Assembly: GCF_006716315.1 (NCBI RefSeq)
Contig: NZ_VFOV01000001.1
Location: forward strand, 1,098,501-1,162,500
Source of the DNA: Nocardioides albertanoniae
Lineage (GTDB): Bacteria; Actinomycetota; Actinomycetes; Propionibacteriales; Nocardioidaceae
Length of the DNA stretch: 64,000 nucleotides
Direction of reading: 5' to 3'
Part shown: in pieces, positions 42,509 through 50,187 of the stretch
Layout: every line of letters begins with the position of its first letter
Numbering within the stretch: the first letter of the stretch is position 1
Position numbers and translations under genes: made by a program
The notes under the pieces: generated by a model
Databases searched by the model: none
Seen by the model: only the letters and a program-made list of their open reading frames with translations
What the model was told of the DNA's origin: nothing

Positions 42509-42894
42509 CGGGTGGACTCCTCAGGGCCGATGGAGTTGGATCCGTAGGTGGGGCACAGGTCGACGGCGTCGCCGGTAGCGGCGAGCAACTGCTCTGCGGA
42601 GGCGAGCAGGTCGAGCAGCTCCGGCCTAGCGAGCGAGTGCAGGGTGGCGCGGCCTTGTGGCCGGGAGGTGATCAGGCCACAGTCGCGCAGGCAGGCGAGG
42701 TGCGCGGAGACTGTGGACTGCGCCAGCCCCACGCAGCTGACTAGGTCCGTGACGCGGGCCTCGCCCTCTGCAAGTCGCCGCAGAATCGCCAGGCGTGCCG
42801 GGTCTCCCAGGGAACGGAACAGGGCAACGGCCGCGGTCGGCGCCCCACATGAGGTGGTAGCCGACAGTGCGCTCTCCGTGCTATCAATCGTCAT
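42505..42894 (-). CDS. Second CmtR-type ArsR/SmtB regulator
   Basis: Repressor of 129 residues, first gene of cmtR-CDF-lspA. The recognition region is GLAQSTVSAHLACLRDCGLITS. The presumed Cd/Pb ligands C68, C72 and C114 (VDLCPTYG) align with those of the 24828 copy and with mycobacterial CmtR. Upstream, GATAA (42903-42907) and TTATC (42924-42928) form a spaced dyad between this gene and the divergent methyltransferase, a candidate operator. Confidence 0.88.
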   Translation of the reverse strand: MTIDSTESALSATTSCGAPTAAVALFRSLGDPARLAILRRLAEGEARVTDLVSCVGLAQSTVSAHLACLRDCGLITSRPQGRATLHSLARPELLDLLASAEQLLAATGDAVDLCPTYGSNSIGPEESTR

Positions 42895-42944
42895 GGAACG
42901 ATGATAACTGTCGTAGTCGATGTTTATCTAGAAGGGGTCGTGTC

Positions 42945-43574
42945 ATGTTGATGAACCGAATCGAGAAAGCAGCGGTCAACAGTCCCGCCCGCCGGGCCCT
43001 GCAACGCTTCTACGAGGTCCCCGCGCTGTTGCGGCTGGCCGGCGGGCCGCTACCAGAGGGCGGCCGCGCCGTGGAGATCGGCTGCGGCTCCGGGTACGGC
43101 ACACGGATGATCCTCGACCGCTTCCAGGCCGCACAGGTCGATGCACTTGACCTCGATCCCGACATGGTGGCCAAGGCCCAGCACCGCCTAGCGGACCGTC
43201 CGGACCGGGTGCGCCTCCAGGTAGCGGACGCCACCGACCTGAAGGCGGCGTTTGATGCCGCGGACGCCACCTATGACGCGGCCTTCGACTTCGCGATCAT
43301 CCATCACATCCCCGATTGGCGCGCGAGCGTCGCTGAGATCGCACGTGTGCTGAAACCCGGCGGAATGTTCATCTTCGACGAAGTCACCGCCCATGCCCTG
43401 GCCCGACCGACCTACCGGCGACTGTTCGACCACCCCGAGCACGACCGATTCACCGCGCAGGATTTCCTCGCCGAGCTACCCCATCACGGCCTGGCTGTGA
43501 CCGGTGCATTCACCCGCATCCAGGGCGACTATCTGCTCGGCGCCGCCCGCAAGCTCGACTTCGGCAGCGAATGA
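42945..43574 (+). CDS. Class I SAM-dependent methyltransferase
   Basis: Cytosolic methyltransferase of 209 residues. The SAM site is AVEIGCGSGYGTRM (motif I), with DALDLDPDMVAKAQ (acidic loop), VADATDLKAAF, and the post-motif ARVLKPGGMFIFDEV. The ATG at 42945 follows AAGGGG by seven bases. The substrate is unknown; the position divergent from a CmtR-type unit suggests metal-linked expression, and methylation of a metal or metalloid is a speculative possibility. Confidence 0.85.
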   Translation: MLMNRIEKAAVNSPARRALQRFYEVPALLRLAGGPLPEGGRAVEIGCGSGYGTRMILDRFQAAQVDALDLDPDMVAKAQHRLADRPDRVRLQVADATDLKAAFDAADATYDAAFDFAIIHHIPDWRASVAEIARVLKPGGMFIFDEVTAHALARPTYRRLFDHPEHDRFTAQDFLAELPHHGLAVTGAFTRIQGDYLLGAARKLDFGSE

Positions 43575-43990
43575 GCACGATGCCCATCACCGAGGGACGT
43601 GATTTCGGCAGGTCAGAGGGCGTGCCGCACCGCACGTCAGGTGGCGGCTTGAAAATCGCCATGTCACGGTGAGCGGGTGTTCGAGGGCGAGGGTGGCCAC
43701 TGGCGGAGTGGTTTCGACCCTGGGTAGTAGGAGCGCGGCATGCCGCGCTGACTGCATCAGGGGGTGCAACGGTCATGAGGGCGGCGTCCAGGCGGGAAGC
43801 GACTCCAGACGCGTTGATACCCCCTGCGCGATCGAGTTCTCTCGAGGTGGCTTCGAGCGGACGAGTGCACCAGGACAGGCTCTGTGACGGTGAGCGAGCC
43901 AAGATCCTCACGCCGGAGCAGGACGCACGGGCGGTGCGAGCGCTGGCCGTGTTCAAGGCGAAGCGGGATGCGTTCTTGGCGGGGGTGCCG
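43575..43990. other. Intergenic region before the recombinase 3' end
   Basis: 416 bp with no gene I can defend. A reading frame on the + strand (about 43905-43990: ILTPEQDARAVRALAVFKAK and on) has protein-like composition but continues antisense to the recombinase, so it is probably an eroded ORF. GTAGTAG at 43724 lacks a pairing left arm. Confidence 0.3.
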
Positions 43991-45601
43991 TTAGAGCAGC
44001 TCGACGCGGATGTCTGGGTTGTCGACGTAGATGCGGTGAACGCCGAAGTCGCGTAGCAGTCTCTGCCGTAGAGCGACGGGTGCTGATTCGTCTTCCAAGG
44101 CTTGGGCCAGCTCGGCGAACCGCTCGGCAATCTCTCCGGCGAACGGGAGAATCTCGATCTGCGCGCTGTCACCAAGGTCAGCCAGGTCGGCCCGCGCCGC
44201 ACTGACCGCCTCATCAGTGCGGCGCTTCGTCGACACGAGGTCGTCGTCATCGAGAAGGCCCTTGATCGCCAGTCGTTTGGCGTTCTTCCACTCGGCTTCA
44301 GACTCCGCGATGCGGGCCTCTAGGGCGGTCCGCCTTCGGGCGTGTTCGTCTTTGGAGACGCCGCGGCTGACCGTGACCTGGACCGTGGCGCCACCACGTA
44401 TCGGCTGCGAACCGACACCCTTGATGATGCGGTCGGCCAGCATGCTGTTCACGCGCGTGCAGGTGCCTGGATAGCCTTCCTTGGCCACCATTCCGGGTCG
44501 AGTGCCGGGGCAGTAGAACCTGATGCGGATCTTCATGTTCGGTTTGCCCGGATTATCGACTCGGGCGTACATGCGGTGTCCGCAGCGGGCGCAGTAGACG
44601 AACCGATCCAGGACGTGCTCGGGAACGACGCGCTTCTTCATGCGGCGTTCGCCGCGTCGAGCCATGCGCTGAGTGTGCACGCGGTCCCAGAGGTCGGGAT
44701 CCACGAGCGGACCGAGCGGGGAAGCCTTCACGACACGTCCAGGGTCGTCCTCGTCGCGGGCTTCCAGGTAGGCCCTGCCGTTCTCGTCGCGAAGAACCTG
44801 CCGCCGGCCCCACACCAGTTCACCCTTGTAGAGAGGGTTGTCGAGGATTCCGTTGATCGTGTTTCCGCCCCACCCGGACCGTCGTGTCTTGGTTGGTACC
44901 GCTTCCGTATTCAGCCGTCGGGCGATTTCGTCGGAGGGCACGCCTTCATCGGCCCATGCGAAGATCTGCTTGAGCCAGGGGTATTCGTCCGGGTGCAGTT
45001 CGAGTTCGCCTGAACGCACCTTGCGGCCTCCGACGAAGGCCGGCATCCCGCTGGGAAGCTCGACGCCATCGACCACGAGCGGCTTCATACGTACGCCGTA
45101 CGCGGGGCGCATGGCGATCGTGGAGCCGGCCGCAACCTTGGCGCGAAGATTGCGGCGAGTGCGGCGCCTGACCTTGAGCACCTCGCCCTTCGCGTTCACG
45201 GCGCGTAGGTCGGCGTCGTACATCGCGTCCTCGTCGTGCGGATCGATCAGGCCGATGTCCTCTGTCACGAGCGTGATGCCGAGTCGTTTGCACAGGGTGG
45301 TGATCTGCTGGCGCTGGCCGATACCTGCGGTGAGTCGCTCGAGCTCGTTGACTACCAGGTAGTGCACATCGCGGTTGGCTTCCAGGTAGTCGAAGAGCTC
45401 TTGGAGGCCCGGGCGGTCGGCGAGACTGCGAGAGACACCTTCGTCGGCGAACGAGTGCGTCAAGACGATGTCGTGTTCGGCGGCAACGGCGTCGTTGATC
45501 GCGCGCTGCTCAGCCGTCGAACCCTGCTCGTCGGTCGAGTAGCGCGTGTAACCAACTCCGTGCCGCACCTGCGGCCCGGCGTTGTGGCGCCGTGCGTTCA
45601 C
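43991..45601 (-). CDS. Large serine recombinase (element integrase)
   Basis: Site-specific recombinase of 536 residues. The catalytic domain starts at about residue 15 with GVGYTRYSTDEQ (S22 nucleophile), then DEGVSRSLADRPGLQEL and LVVNELERLTAG with the conserved Arg residues. The recombinase domain covers about residues 165-300 (YGVRMKPL, LNTEAVPTKTRRSGWGGNTINGILDNPLYKGE). The zinc ribbon is FVYCARCGHRMYARV, with further Cys in YCPGTRPG and YPGTCTRV. A C-terminal coiled coil ends the protein. The gene begins 26 bp inside the right attP arm, so this enzyme almost certainly placed the element in ligC. Confidence 0.95.
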   Translation of the reverse strand: MNARRHNAGPQVRHGVGYTRYSTDEQGSTAEQRAINDAVAAEHDIVLTHSFADEGVSRSLADRPGLQELFDYLEANRDVHYLVVNELERLTAGIGQRQQITTLCKRLGITLVTEDIGLIDPHDEDAMYDADLRAVNAKGEVLKVRRRTRRNLRAKVAAGSTIAMRPAYGVRMKPLVVDGVELPSGMPAFVGGRKVRSGELELHPDEYPWLKQIFAWADEGVPSDEIARRLNTEAVPTKTRRSGWGGNTINGILDNPLYKGELVWGRRQVLRDENGRAYLEARDEDDPGRVVKASPLGPLVDPDLWDRVHTQRMARRGERRMKKRVVPEHVLDRFVYCARCGHRMYARVDNPGKPNMKIRIRFYCPGTRPGMVAKEGYPGTCTRVNSMLADRIIKGVGSQPIRGGATVQVTVSRGVSKDEHARRRTALEARIAESEAEWKNAKRLAIKGLLDDDDLVSTKRRTDEAVSAARADLADLGDSAQIEILPFAGEIAERFAELAQALEDESAPVALRQRLLRDFGVHRIYVDNPDIRVELL

Positions 45602-45619
45602 GGATGCATCGTACCGCGA

Positions 45620-45742
45620 TTACGTACAACTAGAACGGATGTCGTCCCACTTCGGCTCGAACGCATAGCCCCCGTCGCCCGGCACGCCCTTGGCAGGCTT
45701 CGCGAGCATCGGCAGGATCGGCGGCATCACGGGAAGGTCCAC
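45620..45742 (-). pseudogene. Displaced 5' end of ligC
   Basis: Forty codons from GTG 45742: VDLPVMPPILPMLAKPAKGV, then PGDGGYAFEPKWD. The chromosomal part ends at the Trp-Asp of the active-site motif, where the shared core CGTCCCA (45643-45649) meets the element's right arm, and the frame stops at TAA a few codons later. Its -10 hexamer TACTGT (45754-45749) is intact, so a short leaderless transcript reading towards the recombinase may still be made. The undamaged sequence argues for recent displacement. Confidence 0.85.
45624..45655 (+). other. attR of the ligC element
   Basis: The arm GTACAACTAGAAC (45624-45636) is the inverse of the left-end arm at 12894-12906 with one mismatch; six bases separate it from the core CGTCCCA (45643-45649). 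The chromosomal half TTCGG (45651-45655) completes an attB dyad with CCGAA at attL. Confidence 0.82.
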
Positions 45743-46330
45743 GTGAACACAGTAGGTCAGCCGAGGGTGGGTGTTCCCCAAGTCAGGGTTCGGGGATCCC
45801 AGGTTGCGTCGGGCGCGGAGTCGTTGGCGCGGGGTCGGCGGCGCTCGTGGCGGTGAACGTCTCGGTGCTCGGTACGCCTGTGGCCAATTTCCGTAGCCAC
45901 GCCTTCAGTCATGGCGCCAACCTTCTGGTGCGGTGCCGGCGAGGTCGAAGAGATCTCGGGCACGCGTTCGGCCGGTCTTTCCCGGAGCCGCAGTGGGCGT
46001 GAGGGAGGTGGCGAGTCGGTCGGATGCGGCGAGCTAGTCGCTGCGGACGCCGTCGCGAACGGCGTCGGCGATGAGCGAGCTGACGGCGCAGACCTTGACC
46101 AGATCGGCGATGGTCCGCTCGACGCCGGGCTCAGTGTGGGCGGGCCTGCGCGGTGGTCACCAGACCCATTGCCGCTCGGCAACGGCGCCCAGATGAGTGA
46201 GCGCCGCATCTGCCGTGGCAGCGATTGCACCCATTCGGGGAACAAATGTTGTTCTCTGATGTCTTGGGGTGGCCGTTCGCGACACGACCAGCGCCCTGGG
46301 GGATGGGGCGATCAGCGCCAACTGCAATTG
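45743..46330. other. Possible remnant of an earlier ligC-targeting element
   Basis: About 590 bp between two ligC 5' ends. No intact gene is recognised; reading frames are Ser/Pro/Arg-rich and look non-coding. Its limits, the displaced ligC copy on the left and a second core GTCCCA at 46331 on the right, suggest it is what is left of an older insertion at the same site. Confidence 0.45.
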
Positions 46331-46420
46331 GTCCCACCTCGGATCGAACACATACCCTCCGTCGCCTGACACGAGTTTCGCGGATTGGTCGGCAGAATTG
46401 GCGGCATCTCGGGAATCCAC
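46331..46420 (-). pseudogene. Decayed second 5' end of ligC
   Basis: From GTG 46420 the frame reads VDSRDAANSADQSAKLVSGD, then GGYVFDPRWDQL. GDGGYxFxPxWD aligns with the displaced copy (GDGGYAFEPKWD) at the same distance from the start, but the catalytic Lys is now Arg and the PVMPPILPML segment is destroyed. The core GTCCCA (46331-46336) again marks the break point inside the Trp-Asp codons. The -10 hexamer has decayed to ACCTGT. Confidence 0.7.
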
Positions 46421-46518
46421 GTGTTCACAGGTTGCCAGGATTGGGGTAGAGGTTTGCCAATGCAGGTGCCTACCCTTACCGCTAGCATGACGGCAGATCT
46501 TGGCGGCTCGGGGAGGCA
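46421..46518. other. Intergenic region upstream of the effector cluster
   Basis: 98 bp, presumed promoter region of the type VII effector cluster. TACCCTTACC and GCTAGCATGACG are near the start, but no clear promoter is assigned. Confidence 0.25.
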
Positions 46519-46812
46519 GTGTTGGCGGACATCAGGCTCAATTTGGACGATCTTCAGAAACTTTGGAGTGACCTGTCAAGGGTTTGCGACCAGTTTGGGC
46601 AGACCGACGGAGTCGGCGTGGACCTGATTGATGCCGTCGGGCACGACGGTCTAGCCGATCGCTTGGAGGACTTCGGAAGTTCTTGGGACGAGCGTCGAGA
46701 AGACATGGTCGATGATCTCGACACGGTCTGGCGTGGTGTCAGGTTGGTTGAGCAGGGGTTCCGAGAGTTGGACGCGGAACTCGGCGATAGTCTCGAAGGG
46801 GCGGTCTCCTGA
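46519..46812 (+). CDS. Small helical WXG100-like protein
   Basis: 97 residues, acidic, almost entirely helical with two Trp-containing segments (LQKLWSDLSRVCDQF and GSSWDERREDMVDDLDTVW). It resembles the small partner proteins that precede type VII effectors, though no strict WxG turn is seen. GTG 46519 or TTG 46522 may be the start; GGGGAGG is just upstream. Its stop shares a base with the effector start (TGATG). It probably forms a helical hairpin complex with the effector N-terminus for secretion. Confidence 0.65.
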   Translation: MLADIRLNLDDLQKLWSDLSRVCDQFGQTDGVGVDLIDAVGHDGLADRLEDFGSSWDERREDMVDDLDTVWRGVRLVEQGFRELDAELGDSLEGAVS

Positions 46813-48338
46813 TGACGGGGGGACCCGGAGCTTATCTCTACGAGTTGACTCCGATTCCTGGCGATCCGGGGACAGTGCGTAGCGGGGCTCAGCGTCTACT
46901 GGGCACCGCTGAGTCGATCCGAAGCTCTGCCAGCACGATGGAACGTTTGGTCAACGGTGAGGGTGGCGAGAGCAAAGGGCTCAAGAAGGCCATCGATCGG
47001 GCCGAGGAGGTGCTACCGCGGCTTGAGCAGGCGGCTGAGCGCTACCAGGTCGCAGGTGAGGCGCTGCTGGAGTTTGCTCGCGATCAGGACGGGGCTATCG
47101 AAGCGGCCGATCGCGCGATTTTAGAGTACGAGCAGGCGCGAGAGGATGCGGCTACGGCAGCGAATGAAGATGTTCCTGAGGACGGTGCAGACGCCCACGA
47201 GTCGAGGATGGATGAGCTTCGGGGCAATGTCGCTGCCGCCGAGGCCGCCTACAACGCCGCACGCGATGATTGGAACCGCGCCGCTGAACATGCTGACAGT
47301 CTGATCGAGGACGTCGTCGAGGACTCACCGCTCAACGATGGCATGTTCGATGACATCAAGGGACTCGGCGAAGACATTCTCGATGCGCTCGCCCCGGTGG
47401 CGGATCTTCTAGCGGAGATCGCGAAGTCGTTGTCCGCGTTGGAAAACGTGCTGATCGATCTGGTGAATCCTTGGGGCGACGAGAATCCCAGCGCCGCGTC
47501 TGACGCTGCTCGGCGCGAGGCTGTGGAGAAGTTCAGAGACCCAGGCCCAGCGGGGCAGGCTTACCGGAAGCATGTCGATGAGATGTTCGACCTAGCGGAC
47601 GCCTCATACAATGATTCGGGCGCCCCCAAGCCGTGGCACCGGTTGACTGGGGCCGAGTTAGCGGCATACGGGATCGACATGGCCACGGACAAGAACTTCC
47701 AGGCATCAGTCTTTCGTAATCCCGAGACGGGCGAGGTCGCGGTCGCCTATCGCGGTAGCGAAATGAACGCCGGCGACTGGAGCCAGAATCTCCAGAACGC
47801 CGGCGACCTTTCGTCAGCGCAGCACGAGCAAGCGATCGATCTGGCGACCCAGGTTACCGACACCTTCGGCATAGATAACGTCGAGTTCACCGGACACTCC
47901 CTTGGTGGCAGCCTGGCCGCGACCGCGAGCGTTGCGACCGGTTGTAACGCGACCACGTTCAACGCCGAGGGCATCGGCGCAGGAAACTACGCCGCGGCCG
48001 CCGATGCATACGGCGATCGTGCGAGCGCTGACAACGTGACGAACTTCCGGACCAGTAACGACCCTCTCACCATCGGCCAGGAGGGCATCGACGTAGTTCC
48101 GCCTGCCGGAGTGCAGGTGACGATCCCGACGGAGACGCCTGGTATCGCTGCGGGGCACGGTAGGGGGCCTTCCCATGGCACGGCAGCAACTAGAAGGACG
48201 GATGAGAATGTTGGCAATGGGAGAGCCGCCGCAGCTCGACTTCGTGCTCGAGGGGGTGTGGATGCAATGCCAAGCCGGAGACGCCCAGCGTGTGGGCAGA
48301 CTTCTAGACGTACTTCGAGGTTCGGGTCCTGCCGGTGA
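46812..48338 (+). CDS. Type VII-type effector with alpha/beta-hydrolase (lipase) domain
   Basis: 508 residues. The N-terminal 220 form a helical T7SS-signal region (GDPGTVRSGAQRLLGTAESI, RYQVAGEALLEFARDQDGAI, long coiled coils). The C-terminal half is a class 3 lipase/DUF2974-like domain: VAVAYRGSEMNAGDWSQNL, the nucleophile elbow FTGHSLGGSLAATAS (Ser), and FRTSNDPLTI as the acid region. The terminal about 55 residues (after AAGHGRGPSHG) are Arg-rich and lie in a frame that overlaps the next gene for over 130 bp, which suggests a frameshift has replaced the original C-terminus after the His-containing end. Confidence 0.75.
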   Translation: MTGGPGAYLYELTPIPGDPGTVRSGAQRLLGTAESIRSSASTMERLVNGEGGESKGLKKAIDRAEEVLPRLEQAAERYQVAGEALLEFARDQDGAIEAADRAILEYEQAREDAATAANEDVPEDGADAHESRMDELRGNVAAAEAAYNAARDDWNRAAEHADSLIEDVVEDSPLNDGMFDDIKGLGEDILDALAPVADLLAEIAKSLSALENVLIDLVNPWGDENPSAASDAARREAVEKFRDPGPAGQAYRKHVDEMFDLADASYNDSGAPKPWHRLTGAELAAYGIDMATDKNFQASVFRNPETGEVAVAYRGSEMNAGDWSQNLQNAGDLSSAQHEQAIDLATQVTDTFGIDNVEFTGHSLGGSLAATASVATGCNATTFNAEGIGAGNYAAAADAYGDRASADNVTNFRTSNDPLTIGQEGIDVVPPAGVQVTIPTETPGIAAGHGRGPSHGTAATRRTDENVGNGRAAAARLRARGGVDAMPSRRRPACGQTSRRTSRFGSCR

Positions 48339-48747
48339 GCTTCATGCGGCGCGGTTTCGTGATGACCTCGACCGCTGGCGCGCGGCCGGGGGTCACCAGA
48401 TCTTCCTACGCCAAGATCAGCCCGAACTACTGACGCTGACGTGGCCGCGGTCTCTGCCGTCTCCGGCGATCTTCGCTGGCAAGGACGCAGCGATTGAGTC
48501 GTTGCGGGCGGAGGCGGGCGGTGAGGCGACCGAGCTGAGGAGCGATCACGGATTCTGGATAGTTCGCGCCGAGCGCAGCGGCGATGTCTCGCTGTCGTCG
48601 ACCTATTGGATCGCTCATCCGACCAGCGCTCGCACGCTCGTCCTGGACGCCACGATCTTCCCGAACGCCCGCGACCGCATGTCGACCTACGACTCGTTGG
48701 CTGCAACGATGTCATGGAAGGACGCTGATCCGTTCTCGGGCCAGTAA
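48202..48747 (+). CDS. Partner/immunity-type protein of the effector cluster
   Basis: Soluble protein of 181 residues of unknown family. The ATG at 48202 has AAGGAC upstream; ATG 48175 would add nine residues. It reads PPQLDFVLEGVWMQCQAGDA and later FWIVRAERSGDVSLSSTYWIAHPTS. It overlaps the effector gene in another frame. Its place directly after an effector is where immunity or adaptor proteins occur in polymorphic toxin loci, but I cannot assign a domain. Confidence 0.62.
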   Translation: MRMLAMGEPPQLDFVLEGVWMQCQAGDAQRVGRLLDVLRGSGPAGELHAARFRDDLDRWRAAGGHQIFLRQDQPELLTLTWPRSLPSPAIFAGKDAAIESLRAEAGGEATELRSDHGFWIVRAERSGDVSLSSTYWIAHPTSARTLVLDATIFPNARDRMSTYDSLAATMSWKDADPFSGQ

Positions 48748-48800
48748 GTGGTTGATTCACGGAGCGACCGACGCGCCCATATGCCGATCTCGCACGGGCG

Positions 48801-49289
48801 CTATGCGCTGTCGGCACATCCGCTCACGGTACTGAACGCCTCGGTGGTTGTGATCGACTTCACCCAGTCGTCCCAATCCGGGTCTTTTTGCGCCGCGTCG
48901 GTGAGGGTGAAGGTTGTTTTGGCGAACTTGTCGATGGGAGCGACGTGGTCAGTCTCTGAATTGAGTGCGAAGGTGGTGGGGGTCTCCACGCCGGGGAGGC
49001 GAGAGTCTTCATCCATATGGTTCTCATCAAAGAACTGATTGGTGGTGATGACCATGATCTGGTTGAAGCCGAACTTCTGCATATCGTCGGGGAGGTCGAT
49101 GACCTTGGCTCGCACGAACTCGATCTTCCGCATCCCATTGATCTTGGGGTCTGGATTCACTGTCTCCATGACCGTGTTGACGACTGCCTCATCGGCATCT
49201 TTGCATCCGTCGGTGGCTTTGTTGATCGGGTTGCAGGCCATCAATGGGAGCAGGAGGAGGCCGCATGTCAGTCTGAGGAGTCGCTGCAT
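48801..49289 (-). CDS. Lipoprotein of unknown function
   Basis: Exported lipoprotein of 162 residues. The signal ends in the lipobox LMAC near residue 19. The mature domain holds two further Cys (C29 in DGCKDADEAV and one near the C-terminus, SGCADSA) that probably form a disulfide. Strands such as IEFVRAKVIDLPDD and FNQIMVITTNQFFDENH are visible. It is convergent with the effector cluster. It may protect the cell surface against the lipase-like effector, though that is conjecture. Confidence 0.7.
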   Translation of the reverse strand: MQRLLRLTCGLLLLPLMACNPINKATDGCKDADEAVVNTVMETVNPDPKINGMRKIEFVRAKVIDLPDDMQKFGFNQIMVITTNQFFDENHMDEDSRLPGVETPTTFALNSETDHVAPIDKFAKTTFTLTDAAQKDPDWDDWVKSITTTEAFSTVSGCADSA

Positions 49290-49604
49290 GCACGAGATGC
49301 TATCGGCCCTTGATGTGCGTCAAGACGGATGTGCGTCGTTGCCACGCCGTACAGCCCAAGGGGCCAACCCGGCGAGGAGGAACGAAGCGGCCCGCACGTA
49401 GGAGCGGATCCCCATGCCGGTGGTCCGGCCGCGGTGGGCCGGCCTCGTCCAACCAAACCGCCATGCCAACAACCGGCCTAGCCGAGACGATTGCGACGAT
49501 GCGGCGGCCGGCGCCGGTTCGGGCGAGGTCCTCGGCGAGGTCAGGACGTACGCCTCGCGGGCCTTCACTGCCTCGTCCGTTGCCTGTCCCGATCCGAGCG
49601 GAAG
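49290..49604. other. Intergenic region with one doubtful small ORF
   Basis: 315 bp. On the minus strand a frame at 49320-49568 (82 codons, MKAREAYVLTSPRTS ... with SYVRAASFLLAGLAPWAV near its end) has a hydrophobic patch, but no ribosome site or known match is evident. No RNA element is seen. Confidence 0.3.
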
Positions 49605-50126
49605 TCACTCGGTCGGCAGCAGCACCGTGGAGAGCATCACGCGCTGCTTGTCGTCGACCTGCTCGAGGTGGGGAGAGATCAGGGCGTTGAAACCCTCCTG
49701 GATCCGCGCCAGGTCGTCCTCGTCGACGTAGAGGGGGCCCGAGCCGAACCCGAGGTGGCTGCGGGCCACCTCGCCCAGGCCGAGCGAGTCCTCGAAGGTG
49801 CGGAGGAGCTCGCCGACGAAGGCGAGGAAGGCGGCCCGCACCTGCTCGTCCGACAGCGTCGACAGCTCGGCCTGGTCGACGTGGGCCATCCGCTCGCCCA
49901 GCGTGTAGGTGCGCTCGACGGCGCCTCGTACGCGCCGCTCCGATGCCACGGCGAGCACCTCCGCCTTCACGAGCACCGAGATGTGTCGATACAGCGTTGC
50001 CTGCGGGACGTCGGGGAGCAGCGTCTGCAGCTCGGCCGTCGTCTGGTCGCGGCTGCCCACCGCGTGCAGGATCCGCAGCCGCACGGGATGCGCGACGACT
50101 GTGGAGATATCGCCTTGCGGAGCCAT
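49605..50126 (-). CDS. ArsR-like winged-helix regulator with C-terminal sensing domain
   Basis: 173 residues. The N-terminal HTH is ISTVVAHPVRLRILHAVGSR, then LLPDVPQATLYRHISVLVKAEVLAVA. This is followed by a C-terminal domain of about 100 residues similar to the YdhP/PadR-like extension found beside ABC exporters (AFLAFVGELLRTFEDSLGLGEV). No Cys metal site is present, so it senses something other than a metal. It is divergent from a three-gene ABC export unit, which it probably represses. The intergenic AT-rich ATTATTCTCATTCTGAGAAT (with TTCTCATTCTGAGAA as a dyad) is a candidate operator. Confidence 0.82.
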   Translation of the reverse strand: MAPQGDISTVVAHPVRLRILHAVGSRDQTTAELQTLLPDVPQATLYRHISVLVKAEVLAVASERRVRGAVERTYTLGERMAHVDQAELSTLSDEQVRAAFLAFVGELLRTFEDSLGLGEVARSHLGFGSGPLYVDEDDLARIQEGFNALISPHLEQVDDKQRVMLSTVLLPTE

Positions 50127-50134
50127 TCACCCTC

Positions 50135-50155
50135 CATTATTCTCATTCTGAGAAT
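50135..50155. promoter_or_regulatory. Candidate operator for the ABC unit regulator
   Basis: ATTCTCATTCTGAGAAT is a 7-3-7 inverted repeat (ATTCTCA/TGAGAAT), AT-rich against the surrounding GC, in the 61-bp gap between the divergent regulator and the 50188 gene. Confidence 0.6.
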
Positions 50156-50187
50156 GTTATCGATCTGAACATAGTCTAGGAGGCGCG

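Larger units (their letters stand above)
12882..45649. mobile_element. 32.8-kb integrative mobilizable element in ligC carrying metal and thiol cargo
   Basis: Bounded by the attL and attR cores CGTCCCA, with the large serine recombinase start 40 bp inside the right end. Joining the two interior ends gives an attP with 13-bp inverted arms (12 of 13 matching) 18 bp apart, the form expected for a serine-integrase phage-type site. Contents from left: ligC substitute 5' end, XRE regulator, an unknown protein, MobF relaxase, copper/cytochrome c/thiol cargo with two BlaI-M56 pairs, two CmtR-CDF modules, a methyltransferase and the recombinase. No type IV secretion, coupling-protein or replication gene is recognised. 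Confidence 0.88.

Noticed and set aside
43724..43730. Another BlaI-type operator (GTAGTAG)
   Set aside because: No left arm pairs with it at the five-base spacing, and no gene start follows.
49320..49568. 82-codon minus strand ORF
   Set aside because: No ribosome-binding site, no known domain; composition fits chance in high-GC DNA.
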